Origin: Chamaesiphon sp041738715
GTDB taxonomy: Bacteria; Cyanobacteriota; Cyanobacteriia; Cyanobacteriales; Chamaesiphonaceae
Direction of reading: 5' to 3'
Length of the DNA stretch: 64,000 bases
Assembly (NCBI GenBank): GCA_041738715.1
Contig: JBGSPI010000090.1
Span: 1 to 64,000, forward strand
Part shown: positions 25,698-33,561 of the stretch, piece after piece
Numbering within the stretch: the stretch's first letter is position 1
Layout: every line of letters starts with the position of its first letter
The notes under the pieces: generated by a model
The model's database searches: none
What the model was told of the DNA's origin: nothing
Seen by the model: the letters and a program-made list of their open reading frames with translations, nothing else
Program-made: the position numbers and the translations under genes

Positions 25698-27092
25698 TCA
25701 CGCTCGAAGCTCAAAACTATTCAGGTACTCCATCGGCTTATTCGGATCGAAAGCAACTCGATCGACAAAAAATTCTGGTTTCTCGATTTTGAGTTGTCCT
25801 TTCGGTAAAGGCAACCAAAAAGCCTTGGCAACATCGGCATATTCTTTCGTCGGATAAAGTTGTTTAATAGTTGCATCAGCATCCTTGGGATAGTCGGTCA
25901 GCTTTTGTTGATTCCAGCGAACCATCTGTGTCAGTACCCAAACAGCATGTGAGTGCCAGAGAAAATTAGCATGATTGGGTAAGTTGAGATATTTTGTCTG
26001 TTGGAAGTGGAATATTTGGAAGTCAGGAACTCGCTCGACCAGAGCTTTTTGATCGAAACCACCGTAGTTATAAGTACCTGTCAGAATCTTTTGCCAATTC
26101 TGATTGGAGCCAGGATTTGTATATTGAGATTTACCCAGCACTGGTGCCAGAGTCGCCGCATTTTTCTCGACCTCACAGAATTGACAAGCTTCTAATACTG
26201 CGGCTATCATTGCTCTAGCCGTGTTAGGATTGTCCTTAAGCCAAGTATCCAGAGTAGCGAGAATTTTCTCAGGATGTCCATGCCAAACATCTCGATCGAG
26301 ATAAGCTGTAAAGGCTTTTTTATCCGCAATTGTTTGTTGATTAAATAATTCATCAGTGGCATAACCAATGATTTTGCCACTATCTAATCCCTGAATAATT
26401 TTACTCGGCTCTAAGACTTCAAATTTGAGATTGCGTTCGGCATCAATCCCCATCGAACCCAACCAATACCTAGTTGTATAATTCGCCATCGCAGCCGGAT
26501 GGGCGATCGCAAATCCTGGTGGTTGTTTTGCCTCCCGGAAGAATTTATTATAATCTGATTGAAATTCGCGCAGATTATTATAAGCTTGTCTGGGTCGCAA
26601 TCCAGCTTTCCAAACGGACTCACTAAAACTAATACTATTGCCGTTAATATTTAGCCCCATCAGTGCGACTGTGTTCGCCTGAGTGTTAGTTGTTTGACGG
26701 TTCTCCCGGTCTTTTCTCCTTCCTCGATCTTCATCTTGCTGGCGCGCTTTTCTACTTTTGCTACCACTAAAATATTCCCAAAGTGGCATGGCAAACAGGG
26801 TTTGCGTTCCATCTAATTTACCATCATGGAGTTCTGCTTGCGCTTTATCCCAAGTTGGCTGCTTGACAAGTGTCACATTTAAGCCGTATTTCTTGAACAT
26901 CCCTTTTTCTTTGGCAATCACCAACGGGAGACAGTCTAAACCGGAGACAATCCCAATCTTCAGGTCGGTTTTTTCCAGTTTGCCAAAGTTAGCTGGCGGC
27001 TGGGTAAAATGACGACTGCCACTGGTACAGGCAGCAAAGCTAAAGCCTGCGGCGGAGAGGGCAGTGTATTGCAGAAATTGGCGACGCTTCAT
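25698..27092 (-). CDS. NrtA/CmpA-like ABC transporter substrate-binding lipoprotein
   Basis: Start taken at ATG 27092 (MKRRQFLQYTALSAAGFSFA), which gives a twin-arginine-like signal and a lipobox FAAC at about residue 22; an upstream in-frame start adds 15 residues before it. The mature protein reads LKIGIVSGLDCLPLVIAKEKGMFKKYGLN, typical of nitrate/bicarbonate/taurine-type binding proteins. NINGNSISFSESVWKAGLRP is the NrtA-like core. Residues about 116-141 hold an unusual Arg/Lys/Asp-rich stretch absent from typical relatives (KARQQDEDRGRRKDRENRQT). No permease or ATPase of the Nrt type is adjacent, so the ligand is unknown. Confidence 0.85.
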   Translation of the reverse strand: MKRRQFLQYTALSAAGFSFAACTSGSRHFTQPPANFGKLEKTDLKIGIVSGLDCLPLVIAKEKGMFKKYGLNVTLVKQPTWDKAQAELHDGKLDGTQTLFAMPLWEYFSGSKSRKARQQDEDRGRRKDRENRQTTNTQANTVALMGLNINGNSISFSESVWKAGLRPRQAYNNLREFQSDYNKFFREAKQPPGFAIAHPAAMANYTTRYWLGSMGIDAERNLKFEVLEPSKIIQGLDSGKIIGYATDELFNQQTIADKKAFTAYLDRDVWHGHPEKILATLDTWLKDNPNTARAMIAAVLEACQFCEVEKNAATLAPVLGKSQYTNPGSNQNWQKILTGTYNYGGFDQKALVERVPDFQIFHFQQTKYLNLPNHANFLWHSHAVWVLTQMVRWNQQKLTDYPKDADATIKQLYPTKEYADVAKAFWLPLPKGQLKIEKPEFFVDRVAFDPNKPMEYLNSFELRA

Positions 27093-27209
27093 GAGAAATG
27101 GGAGTGTATTTAATTCGCGATCGTGAGTAAATAGCAACTTGGCTGACGATCTGATCGTACTGTACGATCGATATTACTAGCTATTGGACTTTATCCCTAA
27201 TTTTAGATC

Positions 27210-28229
27210 TTGAATTCCCTGGCACTTTCACACTTACAAACTCCGCTCAAAATTGGCTCTGTCGAACTCAATAGCCGTGTCTTTCAGTCGCCCTTGTCTG
27301 GTGTCACCGATTTGGTTTTTCGTCGATTGGTGCGGCGATATGCCCCCGATTCAATGATGTATACGGAGATGGTGCAGGCTTCGAGTTTGCGACATCTTCA
27401 AGAAGTGCCGCGCATTATGGAAATCGATGCCAACGAACGCCCGATTAGTATCCAGTTATTTGACTGTCGCCCCGATTTTATGGGCGAAGCAGCTCGAATT
27501 GCGGTCGAACAAGGTGCTGAAACCATCGACATCAATATGGGTTGTCCGGTGAATAAAATCACTAAAAATGGTGGTGGTTCATCCCTTTTGCGCGATCCTA
27601 ATACGGCTACGGCACTGGTGCAGGCGGTAGTTAATGCTGTAAATGTCCCCGTAACCGTGAAAACGCGGATTGGTTGGGATGATGGGGAGATTAATATTCT
27701 CGATTTTGCTAAACGGATGGCTGATGCCGGGGCACAGATGCTGACCGTTCACGCTCGTACTCGCGCTCAGGGCTACAATGGTTCGGCAAAATGGGATTGG
27801 ATTCGTCAAGTTAAGGAGATGTTATCGATTCCGGTAATTGCTAATGGGGATATCTGGTCGGTAGAGTCTGCGATTGCTTGTTTAGAACAGACAGGGGCGG
27901 ATGGGGTAATGTGTTCGCGCGGGACGCTCGGCTATCCGTTTTTAGTCGGGGAAATTGACCATTTTCTCAAGACGGGAGAGTTACTAACACCACCAAGTTC
28001 GATCGCTAGATTAGAATGTGCTAAAGAACATTTACAAAATTTGTATTTATATAAAGGCGATCGCGGTATTTTTCAGGCGAGAAAGCATCTCACTTGGTAT
28101 GCTAAGGGGTTTGTTGGTGCGGCGGAGCTACGGACTCAGCTTCAGGAGATTAAGAATGTAGCTGAAGGTGTAGATCTACTTGATCGCCAAATCGAACTCT
28201 TTGCTAACATAACAACACCATCGATCTAA
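27210..28229 (+). CDS. dusB: tRNA-dihydrouridine synthase (DusB/NifR3 family)
   Basis: FMN enzyme that reduces uridine to dihydrouridine in tRNA. FMN and catalytic motifs are FQSPLSGVTDLVFRRLVRR, SIQLFDCRPDFM and the active-site Cys in INMGCPVNKITKNGGGSSLL. LTVHARTRAQGYNG and VIANGDIWSV follow in order. The start is TTG at 27210; no in-frame ATG lies nearby at the N-terminus. The length of 339 residues is normal. A 12-bp palindrome overlaps the stop codon. Confidence 0.94.
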   Translation: MNSLALSHLQTPLKIGSVELNSRVFQSPLSGVTDLVFRRLVRRYAPDSMMYTEMVQASSLRHLQEVPRIMEIDANERPISIQLFDCRPDFMGEAARIAVEQGAETIDINMGCPVNKITKNGGGSSLLRDPNTATALVQAVVNAVNVPVTVKTRIGWDDGEINILDFAKRMADAGAQMLTVHARTRAQGYNGSAKWDWIRQVKEMLSIPVIANGDIWSVESAIACLEQTGADGVMCSRGTLGYPFLVGEIDHFLKTGELLTPPSSIARLECAKEHLQNLYLYKGDRGIFQARKHLTWYAKGFVGAAELRTQLQEIKNVAEGVDLLDRQIELFANITTPSI

Positions 28230-28245
28230 TGCGATCGATGGTGTT
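28214..28245. terminator. Palindrome overlapping the dusB stop
   Basis: Perfect 12-bp inverted repeat AACACCATCGAT (28214-28225) and ATCGATGGTGTT (28234-28245) with an 8-nt loop that contains the TAA stop. It lies between dusB and convergent psb30. It lacks a T-run, so it may act as a two-way barrier or merely protect the 3' end. Confidence 0.45.
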
Positions 28246-28314
28246 GGCTGGTCAAATATAAGTTTTTCGATATATTGCTAACTATTAATTACACTCCAAC
28301 AGCGCGCAAGAACT

Positions 28315-28455
28315 CTATAAGTTACCACGCACGGCTGCTAGCAAGAATACTACGACTGGACCAGCAATCATAATCATTGCCACCATTGACAGTTGGGCGA
28401 TTACTTCCCAGTTAATGCTGAGTACACTATCAACGATACCGCTCAAAAAGTCCAT
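28315..28455 (-). CDS. psb30: Photosystem II protein Psb30 (Ycf12)
   Basis: A 46-residue single-helix protein of the photosystem II core edge, near cytochrome b559 and PsbJ. I translated it directly: it begins MDFLSGIVDSVLSINWEVIA, continues with a helix QLSMVAMIMIAGPVVVFLLA, and ends AVRGNL. EVIAQL, IAGP, FLLAxR and the final RGNL are the conserved parts of the family. GAGGAAAT lies just before the ATG (28455). It is convergent to dusB. This is the only photosystem gene in the window and a strong sign of a cyanobacterium. Confidence 0.93.
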   Translation of the reverse strand: MDFLSGIVDSVLSINWEVIAQLSMVAMIMIAGPVVVFLLAAVRGNL

Positions 28456-28566
28456 ATTTCCTCGCAAATGGATTGAAATTTATTCTTCAGCCTTCTGGCT
28501 GGGCGATCTAATTTTACCCGTGTATCGTCATATTAAATTAATTTACTTTACAAAAGTACATGAAGT

Positions 28567-28647
28567 AAGGGATTAGAGGTTAGACTTTAGGGGTTAGGGA
28601 TTAGGGCGAAAGCCTAAAGCCTAAAGCCTAAAACCTAAAACCTAAAA
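28567..28647. repeat. Short tandem heptamer repeats (STRR type)
   Basis: Five head-to-tail CCTAAAR heptamers occupy 28613-28647, preceded by the opposite-sense GGGATTA/TTAGGGG run at 28567-28606. The two arms could pair. Such heptamers are a known class of cyanobacterial repeats. They end 12 bp before the YkgJ-type gene. Confidence 0.8.
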
Positions 28648-28659
28648 AATAACTGAAAT

Positions 28660-29016
28660 ATGGCGACGTGGAAGTGTGTGAAGCAGTGTGGGGCGTGTTG
28701 TAACCTAGATCCGAGTGATCGACCGGAACTAGAAGAGTATCTGGTACCGGAGCAACTAGCCATCTATATGAGCATGGTCGGGGAAGATGGTTGGTGTGTC
28801 AATCTCGATCGAGAGACACGATCATGTAACATTTACGATACTCGTCCATCGTTTTGTCGGGTACAAGTCGATACCTTTGTAGCGATGTTTGGGATTGAGC
28901 CGGAGGAATTAAATGATTTTGCGATCGATTGTTGTCGCCAACAGATTGAAGGAGTATATGGAGAACTGAGTCTCGAAGCAGTTCGGTTCGATCGAGAATT
29001 GGGAATTATTCTCTAA
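28660..29016 (+). CDS. YkgJ-type cysteine cluster protein
   Basis: 118 residues with the family Cys pattern: KCVKQCGACCNL at the start, then WCVNLDRETRSCNIYDTRPS and FCRV, and DCCRQQ near the end. This set of Cys probably binds zinc or an iron-sulfur cluster. Some relatives are linked to methyl transfer or ribosome-related roles, but no function is established. The start has no strong ribosome site and follows STRR repeats directly. The next gene starts 57 bp downstream on the same strand. Confidence 0.85.
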   Translation: MATWKCVKQCGACCNLDPSDRPELEEYLVPEQLAIYMSMVGEDGWCVNLDRETRSCNIYDTRPSFCRVQVDTFVAMFGIEPEELNDFAIDCCRQQIEGVYGELSLEAVRFDRELGIIL

Positions 29017-29073
29017 TCTCGATTTTCGACATTTGATATGCGAGAATAAGCCAAGTACCAAAAATCGATCGTA

Positions 29074-29457
29074 GTGCAAGATAGACCCGTAGTTAGTCCC
29101 GCCAACTCAGAGAGTAGTAACAGTGATGTGATTGACCCAAAAGTAGCCCCAACAATCTTGTCAGAACAGCAGAAATCGGGGATTTGGAGCACTTTCTTCT
29201 CAACTTTCATCACGATTTTTCTGGCGGAGATGGGCGATAAAACCCAACTAGCCACACTCCTGATGACTGCTCAGTCTAAATCACCGTGGATTGTGTTTGC
29301 TGGGGCGGGGAGTGCTTTGATTGCCACTAGTTTGGTGGGAGTACTGCTCGGACGTTATCTCTCGAAGGTGTTGTCACCAAAAACCCTGGATGTTTCGGCA
29401 GGGGTATTGTTGCTGGTGATTGCTATTTTATTATTGGGCGATGTGGTTGCGCTTTAA
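29074..29457 (+). CDS. TMEM165/GDT1 family half-protein (UPF0016), putative manganese/cation exchanger subunit
   Basis: Residues about 42-127 hold one copy of the signature FLAEMGDKTQLATLLMTAQS (E-x-G-D-K-T), a loop, and two further hydrophobic helices (FAGAGSALIATSLVGVLLG and AGVLLLVIAILLLGDVVA). Full GDT1 proteins have two such halves. Cyanobacteria also have small single-motif forms that act as pairs in manganese or calcium transport. Here only one half is present locally. The first 40 residues are hydrophilic. The start is GTG 29074; a later start is possible. Function as a metal transporter is inferred from the family. Confidence 0.85.
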   Translation: MQDRPVVSPANSESSNSDVIDPKVAPTILSEQQKSGIWSTFFSTFITIFLAEMGDKTQLATLLMTAQSKSPWIVFAGAGSALIATSLVGVLLGRYLSKVLSPKTLDVSAGVLLLVIAILLLGDVVAL

Positions 29458-29501
29458 CTGAAGAGATCGGTGACTAGCATATAAGCCATTTGCGATCTTT
29501 T

Positions 29502-29571
29502 AGAGGGGAGGGCAGGTTTGTTTAATATCGAACAGTAATATCGATATTAAATTGCATAAACCTGCCCCTAC
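29502..29571. repeat. Inverted-repeat element with GTAGGGGC-type ends, copy A
   Basis: The left end reads AGAGGGGAGGGCAGGTTTG and the right end ATAAACCTGCCCCTAC, which can fold into one long hairpin with an AT-rich loop. It belongs to the same family as 29623-29690 and 33397-33458. It sits between the GDT1-type gene and the convergent pentapeptide gene. Confidence 0.65.
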
Positions 29572-29622
29572 AGACCCGTATAGAGCCACGTTATCTGGAT
29601 AACACATTTACCCAGACCAACC

Positions 29623-29690
29623 GTAGGGGCGGGTTTATGCTAGAAATTTTCACCAAACACCATTATCTCCCCAACAAACCCGCCCTCCCC
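29623..29690. repeat. Inverted-repeat element with GTAGGGGC-type ends, copy B
   Basis: The left end GTAGGGGCGGGTTTATGC is identical to 33397-33414, and the right end AACAAACCCGCCCTCCCC is its near inverse. Together with copy A it fills most of the 264-bp spacer between two convergent genes. Confidence 0.65.
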
Positions 29691-29721
29691 ACTAATATCT
29701 GTTCGATCGATTCCCCCTCAA

Positions 29722-30915
29722 TTAACGCGGAACTAGGGTTTTAGATTCAGATCGATCTCCTGGAGCATCATTAAAAATTGCCCCCCGCAAAATTAAATCT
29801 CTTCTACGCAAATCAGAAATACCCTCGTTATATCCAAATTGAGCCTGGTCTACGTTAGCAAAACTTAGGTCGGCATCACTCAGGTAGGCACCACTCAGGT
29901 TGGCACCACTCAGGTTGGCATCACTCAGGTTAGCACCACTCAGGTCGGCATCACTCAGGTTGGCACCACTCAGGTAGACACCACTCAGATAGGCAAAACT
30001 TAGGTAGGCACTACTCAGGTCGGTACCACTCAGGTTAGCACCAATCAGGTCGGCACCACTCAGGTTGGCACCACTCAGGTTGGCATCACTCAGGTTAGCA
30101 CCACTCAGGTCGGCATCACTCAGATTAGCCCGACGCAGGTCTGCATATTTCAAGTTTCGACTTGCCATCGGTCGATCGAGTATATCTCTAACCAGATTTG
30201 CTTTTTCCACGTGCCACGCTTCCCTCGACCGGCTCAAATCCTCCTGATTTATCTGCCATTTTCGCGGAAACTGATCTTGAGTAAAGACTTCGAGAGACTT
30301 GTGAAAACATTCGATCGACTTTAGCAAATTCTCCCATCGTTCCCCTTTGATGCGATCGAAGTAAGCCAAACCAAGATTGTGTTGGAGCATCGCCCAATGT
30401 TCGGGGAATTTTTCTCTGGTGTAGATTTCCAGAGCATAGTAAAAACAATCAATTGGTTCGTACTCGGTAATTAGGTTTGATTCCTCTGTTGGAATTTTCG
30501 GGATACTCTCGAACTCGCCATCTTCAGAATACAGAAGCTCTATTTCTGTCTCGTAATCTGGGTTAAACCAAACCGCAGTCTGTCTCGGTATGGATAGATA
30601 TCGTAAAGTTTCGACAACGAGAGCGGGGATATTATCGATCGCAGTTGAGTTATGTTTTCGATCTAGTTCGACATATAAATCTACACCGATTGCTGGTGCA
30701 TTTTCATATTGTCCCAGCACCACTGTATTGCCCGATGGGAGAGTTATATACGCAAATTGGATATAGTCTAAATCGTCATAACCTGGAAAGATGGGCAATC
30801 CCGTACTAGCAACTAAATCAGGCAATTGCGCGTTGAAATAGGCAACGATCTCATTGGTCGGTGTCACCTCTTCAAAGCGTACCCGCTGACTCTTTTTGCT
30901 TGTAGGATCAGTCAT
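29722..30915 (-). CDS. TPR-like and pentapeptide-repeat protein with a novel N-terminal domain
   Basis: 397 residues in three parts. Residues 1-150 form an unrecognised soluble domain (VTPTNEIVAYFNAQL, IFPGYDDLDYIQFAYITLPS). Residues about 150-230 look like cyanobacterial TPR repeats (EPIDCFYYALEIYTREKFPE, WAMLQHNLGLAYFDRIKGER). From about 255 the chain is pentapeptide repeats of the A(N/D)LS type that form a four-sided beta helix, then a short tail. A 72-nt stretch of the repeat region is duplicated exactly. The start codon overlaps the 3' end of an upstream frame by 8 bp, so translation may be coupled. Function is unknown. Confidence 0.8.
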   Translation of the reverse strand: MTDPTSKKSQRVRFEEVTPTNEIVAYFNAQLPDLVASTGLPIFPGYDDLDYIQFAYITLPSGNTVVLGQYENAPAIGVDLYVELDRKHNSTAIDNIPALVVETLRYLSIPRQTAVWFNPDYETEIELLYSEDGEFESIPKIPTEESNLITEYEPIDCFYYALEIYTREKFPEHWAMLQHNLGLAYFDRIKGERWENLLKSIECFHKSLEVFTQDQFPRKWQINQEDLSRSREAWHVEKANLVRDILDRPMASRNLKYADLRRANLSDADLSGANLSDANLSGANLSGADLIGANLSGTDLSSAYLSFAYLSGVYLSGANLSDADLSGANLSDANLSGANLSGAYLSDADLSFANVDQAQFGYNEGISDLRRRDLILRGAIFNDAPGDRSESKTLVPR

Positions 30916-31270
30916 CGGCGATATAGACCGGATCGAATTGGTTGCAATAGGTTATCTTTACCTTAATTTTAGCGTACTCATCTTCGTTGCGAACCCCTTC
31001 ACGCTCTCCCGACCAATACACGGCACCACCAGGTCTGGTATTGCGATCTGGTTCAACCTCTGTATTAAACTCAATCCCTGTCGTCGTGCGGATGCCGTTT
31101 TGGTCTTGTGGCAATTGCTCAGGATAAGCCTTGACTTTGGGAATATGGCTCTGAAAAAAATTCTTACATGGCCCGCCCCATAATTCTTGGCTGGCTATTT
31201 GTAACTTAGCTGTCTCCACATCTTCCGGCTGTTTGCTCTGTTTGCGGTGATAAATTTGCCTCTGAATCAC
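30908..31270 (-). CDS. Unrecognised protein, probably 5'-truncated, overlapping the pentapeptide gene
   Basis: A protein-like frame of 120 residues from GTG 31270 (VIQRQIYHRKQSKQPEDVET). The same frame stays open upstream to about 31338 with convincing sequence (NSSSCYDGKGDLAHNDVIQR) but without ATG, GTG or TTG, so the original start is probably lost. The C-terminal part (TTTGIEFNTEVEPDRNTRPG, AVYWSGEREGVRNEDEYAKI) looks like a compact beta domain. I do not recognise the family. The 8-bp overlap with the next gene suggests the two were a pair; a secreted effector and its partner is a possibility but nothing proves it. Confidence 0.55.
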   Translation of the reverse strand: MIQRQIYHRKQSKQPEDVETAKLQIASQELWGGPCKNFFQSHIPKVKAYPEQLPQDQNGIRTTTGIEFNTEVEPDRNTRPGGAVYWSGEREGVRNEDEYAKIKVKITYCNQFDPVYIADD

Positions 31271-31422
31271 GTCGTTGTGTGCTAAATCGCCTTTGCCATC
31301 GTAACATGAGCTTGAATTCTGGAAGGTCGATCGGTACAGGCTAAATCAGCCATTTTAGCGATTCGATCGAGAATAATTCGATCGTAAAGTGACAAGTAAT
31401 CGATCGATTACTGCTTCACTGC

Positions 31423-32154
31423 ATGACTTATAGTATCCGGATTCTCGACCTACCTAGTACCGAACGTCCCCGCGAACGGTTGATAACACATGGGGTGAAA
31501 CAGTTAAAAAATGCTGAATTGATGGCAATTTTATTGGGTACGGGACAAGGGCCTGGTAAACTATCAGCGATCGGCTTAGGTGAATATATTCTCCAGCATT
31601 TAGGTCAACATCATCGCGATCCTTTGGAAAGATTACGCGATGTTTGTCCCCAAGAATTAATGGAGATCGAGGGGGTTGGGCCAGCTAAAGCAACGGCAAT
31701 TTTGGCAGCAGTAGAATTGGGTCAAAGAACTTGTTTACTTCGTCCACCAGATCGAGCAATCATCGACAATCCCGCAGCGGCGGTAGCGGCTCTGAGTCAT
31801 GAGTTGATGTGGTCGCCACAGGAAAGATTTGCGATTTTATTACTGGATGTCAAAAATAGATTACTAGGTACCCAGTTGATTACAATCGGCACCGCAACAG
31901 AAACCCTCGCACCACCGGGCGAAATTTTCCGCGCCATTCTCAAGCAAGGTGCGACGAAAACCATCGTCGCCCACAATCACCCTTCCGGTAGCACAGAACC
32001 AAGTCAAGCAGATCTCGAATTAACTCGTCAACTGCTAGCTGGGGCGAAGCTCTTGATGACTCCATTGTTAGACCATCTGATTTTAGGGCAGGGCAAATGG
32101 ACTAGTCTTCGGGAAACTACTACGCTCTGGAATGAATGTCCACAAGAGGAATAA
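31423..32154 (+). CDS. radC: RadC family protein (JAB/MPN domain)
   Basis: A 243-residue member of the RadC/YeeS family. An N-terminal helix-hairpin-helix (IEGVGPAKATAILAAVELG) is followed by the JAMM metal site: His-x-His in IVAHNHPSGSTEPSQADLEL with the downstream Asp. RERLITHGVKQLKNAELMAI is the usual start. The role in DNA repair is uncertain despite the name. ruvB follows 62 bp downstream on the same strand, so the two may be cotranscribed. Confidence 0.93.
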   Translation: MTYSIRILDLPSTERPRERLITHGVKQLKNAELMAILLGTGQGPGKLSAIGLGEYILQHLGQHHRDPLERLRDVCPQELMEIEGVGPAKATAILAAVELGQRTCLLRPPDRAIIDNPAAAVAALSHELMWSPQERFAILLLDVKNRLLGTQLITIGTATETLAPPGEIFRAILKQGATKTIVAHNHPSGSTEPSQADLELTRQLLAGAKLLMTPLLDHLILGQGKWTSLRETTTLWNECPQEE

Positions 32155-32216
32155 GGCGCATCATTTGGTATTCGTGGTTGCTATAGTTAAGACAAACAAT
32201 CTAGTTTTTCTCGAAC

Positions 32217-33362
32217 ATGGCGATTATCTCCTCGAAACAGCCAGCCCCCGATGCCGAACAGCCATCTCCCAGCCGGAAGAAAACTACTCCCAAACAGCCA
32301 GCTACGCCAATCCAGCTAGCCTCGACAGATCCAGAGATCTTGCAAGCGGAGATCGTCAACCCTGAAGAAAAGCTCCAAGAAGATAGTCTCAGACCGAGCA
32401 GTATTGCCGAATATATCGGTCAAAAGGATCTCAAAGGGATTCTCGATATCGCCATCCGCGCCGCAAAAGTTCGACAGGAGTCCCTCGATCATCTGCTATT
32501 GTATGGGCCGCCAGGATTGGGCAAAACCACTATGTCGCTGATTCTCGCCTCAGAGATGGGGGTGAATTGTAAAATTACCGCAGCACCAGCCTTGGAACGT
32601 CCTCGCGATATTGTCGGGTTGCTGGTGGGATTGCAGCCAGGAGATATTTTATTTATCGATGAGATTCATCGGCTGCCTCGGATGACAGAGGAAATTCTCT
32701 ATCCAGCGATGGAAGATTTTCGGCTAGATATTACAGTTGGCAAAGGATCGACGGCAAAGATTCGGAGTATTCCGCTGCCAAAATTTACCCTAGTAGGTGC
32801 CACAACTAAGGTTGGTTCCTTGACATCGCCCTTGCGCGACAGGTTTGGGCTGATTCAGAAGCTACGCTTTTATGAGGTGGATGAACTTAGACTGATTATC
32901 CAACGGACGGCGGCAATTTTGCATGTGGAGGTAACTATCGAAGGAGCGACGGAAATTGCCAGACGTGCGCGGGGTACGCCCCGAATTGCCAATCGGTTAT
33001 TAAAACGGGTGCGGGATTATGCTCAGGTACAAGCACATCCTGAAATTGATGAAGCGATCGCTTGTGCTGCCCTGGAGATTTATAATGTAGACCCATTGGG
33101 CTTGGATTGGACCGATCGATTGTTATTGACAACGATGGTAGAGCAGTTTAATGGTGGTCCGGTGGGAGTGGAAGCTTTGGCAGCATCGACGGGAGAAGAT
33201 AGTCATACGATCGAAGAAGTATATGAGCCTTATCTTCTGCAAATCGGTTATCTTAAACGCACGCCACGGGGACGGATAGTGACGGTTGCGGCGCGCAAGC
33301 ATTTGGGTTTGAGTGGGGGGAATAATGGTGGTGAACAATTGACATTAATCGAAAATCTGTAG
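32217..33362 (+). CDS. ruvB: Holliday junction branch-migration helicase RuvB
   Basis: AAA+ motor that works with RuvA to move Holliday junctions during recombination. Walker A is LLYGPPGLGKTTMSLILA, Walker B is ILFIDEIHRLPR, sensor 1 is TLVGATTKVGSLTSPLRDRF, and the arginine-finger/winged-helix region ends in YLKRTPRGRIVTVAARKHLG. The first 55 residues are a low-complexity Gln/Pro/Lys-rich extension not found in E. coli RuvB. The stop codon lies inside a short repeat. Confidence 0.96.
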   Translation: MAIISSKQPAPDAEQPSPSRKKTTPKQPATPIQLASTDPEILQAEIVNPEEKLQEDSLRPSSIAEYIGQKDLKGILDIAIRAAKVRQESLDHLLLYGPPGLGKTTMSLILASEMGVNCKITAAPALERPRDIVGLLVGLQPGDILFIDEIHRLPRMTEEILYPAMEDFRLDITVGKGSTAKIRSIPLPKFTLVGATTKVGSLTSPLRDRFGLIQKLRFYEVDELRLIIQRTAAILHVEVTIEGATEIARRARGTPRIANRLLKRVRDYAQVQAHPEIDEAIACAALEIYNVDPLGLDWTDRLLLTTMVEQFNGGPVGVEALAASTGEDSHTIEEVYEPYLLQIGYLKRTPRGRIVTVAARKHLGLSGGNNGGEQLTLIENL

Positions 33363-33458
33363 GGCGGATTTATGCAATCGATGAAATCGAGGATCTGTAG
33401 GGGCGGGTTTATGCAATCGATGATAATTACCACCAATAATTTAAAACAAAACCCGCCC
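33355..33458. repeat. Tandem and inverted repeat unit after ruvB
   Basis: Two direct copies of about 38 nt (ATCTGTAGGGCGGATTTATG at 33355, ATCTGTAGGGGCGGGTTTAT at 33393) are followed by the inverse AAACCCGCCC near 33450. GTAGGGGCGGGTTTATGC matches 29623-29640 exactly. The first copy includes the last codons of ruvB. Confidence 0.65.
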
Positions 33459-33561
33459 AACTTCACCAAGATTTTTCAACCATAATCTAAACAAGCGCAA
33501 ATGCCCTATCGATGCGCCCAAATAAGTAATCAGTAATCAGTAATAACTAATAAATTTAATC

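Noticed and set aside
29880..30130. Regular short repeats resembling a CRISPR array
   Set aside because: The 15-nt periodicity is that of pentapeptide-repeat codons in one open frame; there are no unique spacers or palindromic repeat units.
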